Shown: one piece after another, positions 1-3,814 of the stretch
How the letters are laid out: the number at the start of each line of letters is the position of its first letter
Position numbering within the stretch: position 1 is the stretch's first letter
Source: Alphaproteobacteria bacterium
GTDB lineage: Bacteria; Pseudomonadota; Alphaproteobacteria; Rhizobiales; Aestuariivirgaceae
Length of the DNA stretch: 9,056 nucleotides
Direction: 5' to 3'
Assembly: GCA_020441605.1 (NCBI GenBank)
Contig: JAGRLX010000264.1
Span: 1 to 9,056, forward strand
The notes under the pieces: model-generated
Told to the model about the DNA's origin: nothing
The model's database searches: none
Seen by the model: the letters and a program-made list of their open reading frames with translations, nothing else
Made by a program: the position numbers and the translations under genes

Positions 1-1
1 G

Positions 2-826
2 GATAAGAAACCGGGGCAAGGTCATGTGGATCCGAAGACCGCAGCGATAATGAGTAACGCGCCGGGGATTAAAGTTGCGAGTGTGCCGGGTGGCTCTACA
101 ATCACCATGCCGATGCTTGCAGACAAGGCTCCATTCAGCAGCCAGGATTTTCGACTGGCGTTGAAGTATGCGGTAAATCGAGCCGAACTCAGGGACAAAG
201 TGTTCTTAGGTCACGCGTCACTGGCCAACGATCATCCTGTTCCCACCTTCGACAAGTTCTACAATGCTGATATTCCTCAGAGGGAGTACGACCCCGAGAA
301 GGCTAAATTCCACCTGAAAAAGTCCGGCTTCGAGGGAACAAAGATCCAGATACATGCGGCTGACGCTGCGTTTTCTGGGGCCCTTGACGCTGGGCTTCTG
401 TATGTGGAAAGCGCCAAGAAGGCAGGCATTGATATCGAGGTGGTGCGCGAACCCAACGACGGATACTGGTCAAACGTTTGGCGGAAGGTTCCGTTCTGTT
501 ATTGTTACTGGGGTGCGCGGCCGACGCCGGATCTCATGCTATCCTTGGCGTATATTTGTGGCGCGGCCTGGGGCGATACAAACTGGTGCAATGAGAAGTT
601 TACCAATCTCATTGCCGCTGCCCGAGTTGAACTAGATGAGGCAAAGCGCAAGGCAATCTATGCGGATGCACAATGGATACTCCATGACCAAGGGGCCACT
701 ATCGTCCCATTGTTTCAGAACATCGTACATGGTCTGAGCGATAAGGTTGATACAGGCGGCCAGATGTCGGGCGCGCAACCTCTCGACAACTTCCGTCTAT
801 TCAAGAAATGGTCGTTGACGGCCTGA
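2..826 (+). CDS. ABC transporter substrate-binding protein, family 5 (peptide/dipeptide type), C-terminal part
   Basis: This is the 3' portion of a gene that enters from the left: the frame is open from base 2 with no stop before the first possible start (GTG at 26), and the family is normally about 500 residues, so roughly half is missing. The visible protein matches the C-terminal lobe of extracytoplasmic solute-binding family 5. It has a segment of the type ITMPMLADKAPF, then DFRLALKYAVNR, then the NDHPVP motif near residue 75 of the visible part, and later a W-GARPTPDLM-SLAY stretch followed by a GDTNW-NEKF segment. Such proteins bind peptides or related solutes in the periplasm and hand them to an ABC importer. 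The exact ligand cannot be read, and the signal peptide lies outside the window. No permease or ATPase gene follows; a strong hairpin 30 bases after the stop closes the unit, so this is the last or only gene of its transcript. Confidence 0.9.
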   Translation, partial: DKKPGQGHVDPKTAAIMSNAPGIKVASVPGGSTITMPMLADKAPFSSQDFRLALKYAVNRAELRDKVFLGHASLANDHPVPTFDKFYNADIPQREYDPEKAKFHLKKSGFEGTKIQIHAADAAFSGALDAGLLYVESAKKAGIDIEVVREPNDGYWSNVWRKVPFCYCYWGARPTPDLMLSLAYICGAAWGDTNWCNEKFTNLIAAARVELDEAKRKAIYADAQWILHDQGATIVPLFQNIVHGLSDKVDTGGQMSGAQPLDNFRLFKKWSLTA

Positions 827-855
827 ACTCTGCCGTTCGCATTTGAATAGCTATC

Positions 856-889
856 GCGGGGCCGGAAATTGCATTCATTTCGGCCCCGC
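856..889 (+). terminator. Hairpin terminator after the substrate-binding protein gene
   Basis: An 8 bp GC-only stem (GCGGGGCC at 856-863 with GGCCCCGC at 882-889) continues past one bulged G into a 5 bp stem (GAAAT with ATTTC), closed by a 7-base loop. It begins 30 bases after the stop codon at 824-826. There is no run of T on the plus side, so it is either an imperfect intrinsic terminator or an mRNA-stabilising hairpin. The rest of the 827-1075 gap holds no convincing gene; a TATATA at 1045-1050 could be a -10 element for the next gene but has no good -35 partner. Confidence 0.7.
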
Positions 890-1075
890 TCTCCGGTGTT
901 CATGTCTCTCCCGTGAGGGTCAACCTGTGGCCCGTAAAACAGATGCCGATCAAGCGGGCGATATTGAAATCTGTGATAACGAGCTTCTACGGATTGAACT
1001 TGTCAGCCAGTTGGTCGTGCTCTCTACTTCCCTGCAGATGCTTGTATATATCTACCACATTTGGGGTCGTCATTC

Positions 1076-2116
1076 ATGTCTACTACAGAAGCGCGTCGTG
1101 CTGACACCGCAGACAGCACTCGGACGGAATCGCGGGCAAAGGAACTCTGGAACTGGCATCCCCCATTTCCAATGCCAAGATCGCCCATCGCACAATGGCC
1201 TGTTCGACCTCTGATTCTGCTAAAGGATCTGCTGGGTGGATGGTTTCCAATTTCTGTGAAACTATTGATCGCTGGCGTGTCTGTGCTGACGTGGTTCTAT
1301 CTTTCTCCCAGTCTTGACCAATGTCGCGAGTTTGCCCTGGGCTGGATCGGTTTCATATTCGTCCGAAATCTGTTGCTGCTAACCCTGGTCGCGGGTGGGC
1401 TGCACCTCTATCTCTATACATACCGTGGCCAGGGTGACCATCTGCGGTATGAGACTCGTTCTCTTCAGACACAGAACAAGCGATTCACCTTCAACGATCA
1501 GACCTACGACAACGTGTTCTGGTCGCTCGCCAGTGGCGTACCCATATGGACCGCTTACGAAGCCGCGGGGCTCTGGGCTTTTGCCAACGGTTACCTGCCC
1601 TATCTCTCTTGGGCGGACAACCCGATCTGGTTTGTCGCGATGTTCATCGTCATTCCACTATTCGGGAACCTTCATTTCTACTGGATTCACCGGCTCATCC
1701 ACTGGCAACCGCTTTACAAGTCAGTGCACCACTTGCATCATCGCAACATCGTGACTGGTCCGTGGTCCGGATTTTCGATGCATCCGGTTGAACATCTGCT
1801 CTACCTGAGTTCAGTTGCCCTCCACTTCGTGCTGGCTTCCCATCCTGTTCATTTCATTTTTCACCTGCAGTCAAAAGTCCTGCAGGGACCCACGTCTCAT
1901 GCCGGTTTTGAGAAGGTGACGGTTGGAAGTGAGTCGGACACAGGGCTACCCGTCGGGGACTTCTTTCACCAGCTTCACCACCGTTACTTCGAGTGTAACT
2001 ATGGCGAACCCGACATCCCGTTTGATGAGTGGTTTGGCACTTATCACGATGGCACACCGGAGGCGTTGCGCCGCATTCGCGAGCGGATGCGGCAGCATTG
2101 CGTTACGAGGTCGTAA
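1076..2116 (+). CDS. Sterol desaturase / fatty acid hydroxylase superfamily membrane protein
   Basis: This encodes a 346-residue integral-membrane di-iron oxygenase of the fatty acid hydroxylase (sterol desaturase) superfamily. The histidine clusters that ligate iron are present in order: HRLIH (H205-H209, preceded by HFYWI), HHLHH (H218, H221, H222), HPVEH (H236-H240) and HQLHH (H298, H301, H302). Hydrophobic stretches around residues 52-75, 88-112 and 185-200 and after 240 would be the membrane segments, with the catalytic clusters on the cytosolic face. Such enzymes use O2 and electrons from a partner redox protein to hydroxylate or desaturate a lipid; the substrate here is unknown. I chose the ATG at 1076 over the TTG at 1061 because the 15-base extension adds nothing conserved and GGGGT lies at a possible ribosome-binding distance; the start remains slightly uncertain. 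The protein ends shortly after the last cluster in an arginine-rich tail. Base composition is lower in GC than the genes right of the tRNA, which suggests acquired DNA. Confidence 0.9.
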   Translation: MSTTEARRADTADSTRTESRAKELWNWHPPFPMPRSPIAQWPVRPLILLKDLLGGWFPISVKLLIAGVSVLTWFYLSPSLDQCREFALGWIGFIFVRNLLLLTLVAGGLHLYLYTYRGQGDHLRYETRSLQTQNKRFTFNDQTYDNVFWSLASGVPIWTAYEAAGLWAFANGYLPYLSWADNPIWFVAMFIVIPLFGNLHFYWIHRLIHWQPLYKSVHHLHHRNIVTGPWSGFSMHPVEHLLYLSSVALHFVLASHPVHFIFHLQSKVLQGPTSHAGFEKVTVGSESDTGLPVGDFFHQLHHRYFECNYGEPDIPFDEWFGTYHDGTPEALRRIRERMRQHCVTRS

Positions 2117-2149
2117 AGCGCCTGCTGTCAATGTGTGGAGCCAATAGGT

Positions 2150-2690
2150 GACTTGGCTTTGCTCGCAGACATCGAGTGAGCAGCGAAACGTGCTAACCTT
2201 AATGATAGGTGTTAGAAGGTTACCATGAAGAGCAAGTGACCTGCCCCGACTAGTCCGGGCGTGTCAGGAAATCGCATTCCTGAGAGGTGAGCTTCAGCAC
2301 AAGTGCACGACCGATAAAGCCCTCCATGATGTCATCATGGCATTCCCAGCGAATGCGGAAGCACCGGGGCTGTCCCAAGGATTGAGATAAGATGGGAAGC
2401 CGATGGCCGAGGATTGGTTTCAAAGTGATCCGAGCGACCAGGATAGTCTTCAGAACGAACGGAGGTGGACATAGCTTCTCGAGCCGTCAGTGGCTCTATT
2501 CATAGGACGTGACCCGGCAACATGCACCGGCTCATGATAATGTAATGGATGGATAGGCGATATCCCCAAGGGTCCTACAGTTTCTGTTTGTAGGCTCTTC
2601 ACCAAACAACGGTTTAGCGGAGCCATGAATTGGATGCCCACCTAGACTTGGCAGAAGAATGCCCAATCGGCGAGTGGTGGCGGCTAGAAC
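2150..2690 (+). ncRNA. Hairpin-rich gene-free stretch, possible group II intron remnant or other structured RNA
   Basis: No reading frame here looks like a protein, but perfect inverted repeats follow one another closely. They are TGCTCGC/GTGAGCA (2160-2166 with 2176-2182, one G-T pair), TAACCTT/AAGGTTA (2194-2200 with 2216-2222), TCAGGAA/TTCCTGA (2264-2270 with 2277-2283), CCATGA/TCATGG (2324-2329 with 2335-2340), GCATTC/GAATGC (2340-2345 with 2351-2356), GAGCC/GGCTC (2481-2485 with 2492-2496), CCTACA/TGTAGG (2574-2579 with 2589-2594) and GGCTC/GAGCC (2593-2597 with 2620-2624). ACTTG at 2151 can pair with CAAGT at 2233 and enclose the first two hairpins as a multi-way junction. A 5' GTGAC-like start and about 540 bases of folded RNA without an open frame resemble domains I-III of a bacterial group II intron. 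No reverse transcriptase and no domain V hairpin are visible, so it would be a 5' fragment. The intron identity is inference; the hairpins are seen directly. The strand is assumed. Confidence 0.35.
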
Positions 2691-2812
2691 CGAATGACCG
2701 GCATCTGCAGCTCTTGATCGAGGAGCAATCGAATGATTTCGGCGATTTCTGCTAGGCGCACCTCTGGAAGTGCCTTGGCCTGCTCGACAGCCGCCTTCAA
2801 CGTATCTGTCAT
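2684..2812 (-). pseudogene. Small antitoxin-like protein fragment, probably truncated
   Basis: Starting from the ATG at 2812 the minus strand encodes 42 residues beginning MTDTLKAAVEQAKALPE, with an amphipathic helix after it (AEIAEIIRLLLDQE). This recalls the N-terminal segment of short antitoxin-like proteins common in alphaproteobacteria, in which a helix with a 'LPE' turn precedes a second helix; I recall this pattern rather than having matched it. The frame then runs into an unrelated tail (QMPVIRF) and stops, which suggests that the usual C-terminal half was lost, perhaps at the junction with the hairpin-rich stretch next to it. No toxin gene is adjacent. A longer reading back to a TTG at 2902 adds an unconvincing leader. 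The Shine-Dalgarno match is weak. It may be a relic, a true microprotein or chance. Between 2813 and 2950 I see no other gene; a TTGACA on the minus strand at 2897-2902 has no well-placed -10. Confidence 0.3.
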
Positions 2813-2950
2813 ATGAGTGAATCCCAACACGTCAGACCTTCGCTCACGAACCGTGGGCCGAACAGGTATCAACATCACGCAACACCAAGCCACACCTGTC
2901 AATTGTGCGACTAGGCGTAAGCGCGTCTTAATCTAAGTATTTGATTTTGA

Positions 2951-3027
2951 TGGTACCGCCTCCCCGGCTCGAACGGGGGACCCCCAGATCCACAATCTGG
3001 TGCTCTAACCAACTGAGCTAAGGCGGC
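2951..3027 (-). tRNA. tRNA-His (anticodon GTG), CCA encoded, no G-1
   Basis: Read on the minus strand this folds as a complete 77-base cloverleaf: acceptor GCCGCCT with AGGCGGT, D arm GCTC/GAGC with an AGTTGGTTA loop, anticodon stem CCAGA/TCTGG around TTGTGGA (anticodon GTG, histidine), a 5-base variable loop, T arm CCCCG/CGGGG around TTCGAGC, then discriminator A73 and an encoded CCA at 2951-2953. The base before G1 is T, so the extra G-1 that identifies tRNA-His in most bacteria is not encoded; G1 faces U72 and position 73 is A rather than C. This matches the known exceptional tRNA-His of many alphaproteobacteria, which is recognised by a divergent histidyl-tRNA synthetase. The gene stands alone, in the same direction as the phasin gene but separated from it by that gene's terminator. 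Its 3' end faces the lower-GC DNA to the left. Confidence 0.97.
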
Positions 3028-3038
3028 ACACGCGGCGT

Positions 3039-3066
3039 TACTAACGGCAAGCGCCGAAGAATTCAA
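3039..3066 (-). promoter_or_regulatory. Candidate promoter of tRNA-His
   Basis: On the minus strand TTGAAT (3066-3061) and TTAGTA (3044-3039) are separated by 16 bases, and the start expected about 7 bases further on would lie around 3032, a few bases before the mature tRNA 5' end at 3027. It lies between the phasin terminator and the tRNA, where an independent promoter is needed. The match to the consensus is moderate. Confidence 0.3.
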
Positions 3067-3072
3067 GACAAC

Positions 3073-3100
3073 AAAAAGGCCCGCGTCGAGCCGCGGGCCT
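3073..3100 (-). terminator. Rho-independent terminator of the phasin gene
   Basis: A perfect 9 bp stem (AGGCCCGCG at 3077-3085 with CGCGGGCCT at 3092-3100) around a 6-base loop is followed, reading on the minus strand, by a run of five T (3077-3073). It lies 57 bases past the phasin stop codon in the correct orientation and separates phasin transcription from the tRNA-His gene. Confidence 0.9.
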
Positions 3101-3156
3101 CTTGCATCGGCGGAACCGGGATGGGAGGAAGAATCCCGGTTCGCCTGGGTCTGGGA

Positions 3157-3597
3157 TCAGGCGGCGAAGGACTTGGAAAATCCCGTCAGCGACTTGGTCA
3201 TGCTGTCCTGGATGGGCTTCACGGCTTCCTTGGCGAGCGCCACGGTCAATTCGTTGAGTTCGACGGCCTGGCGCTGCGCGGTCTCCGCCTGCTCCCTGAG
3301 GAAGGTCTGCTGCAGGTTGAAGACCTCCATCGGCTGCTTCACCGCGAAGAGCTTGCGGGCAAAGCCGAAGCTGGCATTCACATTGGCCTGGGCAAACTCG
3401 ATCGCCTTGAGCTGGAGATCGTTGAAACGATCCTTGGTGGCACTAGCAGCAGCATCGAACAGCTGCACGTTGCCATGGGCAATCTCGCTGGCCTTGTCGA
3501 AGGCAGCCTGGGCCTGATCGACAGACTTCTGGGCCATGGCGGCCATGTCTTGGGACATTTCGCTGTTCATTTCCGGTTTCGCCTTCTTAGTGGACAT
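3157..3597 (-). CDS. Phasin family protein (polyhydroxyalkanoate granule-associated)
   Basis: The 146-residue product is a small, almost entirely alpha-helical, alanine- and glutamine-rich protein of the phasin_2 type. The family core is visible from about residue 20 onward: repeated amphipathic helices (KSVDQAQAAFDKASEIAHGN, then a DRFNDLQLKAIEFAQANV segment), an F-FARKLFAVKQPMEVFNLQ region around residues 75-95, and a C-terminal helix that ends with KSLTGFSKSFAA. Phasins coat the surface of polyhydroxybutyrate granules in the cytoplasm and control granule size and number. I chose the ATG at 3597 because AGGAG lies 8 bases upstream (3606-3610); the longer frame to 3669 would translate across the proposed promoter and leader. 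The gene is monocistronic: its own promoter and paired palindrome lie upstream and an intrinsic terminator downstream. It is divergent from the histidine kinase gene. The acetoacetyl-CoA synthetase gene at the right edge belongs to the same storage-polymer metabolism. Confidence 0.92.
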   Translation of the reverse strand: MSTKKAKPEMNSEMSQDMAAMAQKSVDQAQAAFDKASEIAHGNVQLFDAAASATKDRFNDLQLKAIEFAQANVNASFGFARKLFAVKQPMEVFNLQQTFLREQAETAQRQAVELNELTVALAKEAVKPIQDSMTKSLTGFSKSFAA

Positions 3598-3614
3598 CTG
3601 AGCTTCTCCTGTGA

Positions 3615-3634
3615 TCGGAACCGAGCTGTTCCGA
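3615..3634 (-). promoter_or_regulatory. Hairpin in the phasin mRNA leader
   Basis: A perfect 7 bp inverted repeat (TCGGAAC at 3615-3621 with GTTCCGA at 3628-3634, 6-base loop) lies in the predicted 5' untranslated leader, ending 4 bases before the Shine-Dalgarno AGGAG. With the proposed transcription start near 3639 it would form almost at the 5' end of the mRNA. A 5' stem there could protect the message from decay or tune ribosome access; the role is inferred. Confidence 0.45.
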
Positions 3635-3645
3635 CTCTTGGTCTT

Positions 3646-3674
3646 CATATAACCCAAGCTATGCTGCATTGCAA
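3646..3674 (-). promoter_or_regulatory. Sigma70-like promoter of the phasin gene
   Basis: On the minus strand a -35 element TTGCAA (3674-3669) and a -10 element TATATG (3651-3646) are separated by the ideal 17 bases. The expected start near 3639 gives a leader of about 42 bases before the ATG at 3597. The -35 hexamer is part of the left palindromic site described at 3662-3695, the arrangement expected when a repressor blocks RNA polymerase. Confidence 0.6.
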
Positions 3675-3695
3675 CATAAATATTGCGATGCAGCA
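3662..3695. promoter_or_regulatory. Paired palindrome, candidate PhaR operators
   Basis: Two 11-base sites, CTGCATTGCAA (3664-3674) and TTGCGATGCAG (3683-3693), mirror each other and form an inverted repeat matching at 12 of 13 positions across an 8-base AT-rich centre. Each resembles the CTGC-N3-GCAG pattern described for PhaR, the repressor of phasin genes in alphaproteobacteria such as Rhodobacter and Paracoccus, which is released when granules form. The centres are 19 bp apart, so both sites lie on nearly the same face of the helix. The left site contains the -35 hexamer of the phasin promoter. No phaR gene is in the window. Confidence 0.6.
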
Positions 3696-3720
3696 GCGCG
3701 GTAAGGTAAACAAGCCCTTA

Positions 3721-3751
3721 ACGAATTCTGGACGAGATCGCTCAAATTCGT
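3721..3751. repeat. Inverted repeat upstream of the histidine kinase gene
   Basis: ACGAATT (3721-3727) and AATTCGT (3745-3751) are perfect inverted copies 17 bases apart, and AAATT-CGTCT-AATTT at 3744-3758 forms a second overlapping palindrome. They lie 64 bases before the kinase start, on its side of the divergent intergenic region, and could be a binding site for a regulator of the kinase operon. I cannot match them to a known motif. Confidence 0.3.
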
Positions 3752-3814
3752 CTAATTTGCCGCGAAGCATGCCGGTGGCTCTATCGTTCCGGACCTGCAA
3801 CATTTGAGGATGCC

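Noticed and set aside
843..1214. A 123-codon plus-strand frame between the binding-protein and desaturase genes
   Set aside because: It starts next to the terminator hairpin, overlaps the desaturase start in another frame and shows no protein-like pattern.
2400..2500. A GAGCC...GGCTC hairpin at 2481-2496 considered as group II intron domain V
   Set aside because: It lacks the catalytic AGC-type stem context, the GAAA-like tetraloop and the two-base bulge of domain V; it is only a short simple hairpin.
2630..2755. A 41-codon plus-strand frame from a TTG, with an acidic, Trp-containing product (AEECPIGEWWRLEP) and GGAG 8 bases upstream
   Set aside because: The composition is protein-like, but it uses a TTG start, spans the end of the structured stretch and the antisense of the antitoxin-like relic, and resembles nothing I know. 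It could be the end of a broken gene, but I cannot support it.
3757..3785. TTGCCG and TCTATC 17 bases apart as a promoter for the kinase gene
   Set aside because: The -10 candidate matches the consensus at only about three of six positions; the spacing alone is not enough.
3121..3807. A 228-codon open frame on the plus strand opposite the phasin gene
   Set aside because: It is the antisense shadow of the phasin and runs through the phasin promoter and operators; the product is Gly/Leu/His-rich without a known domain.
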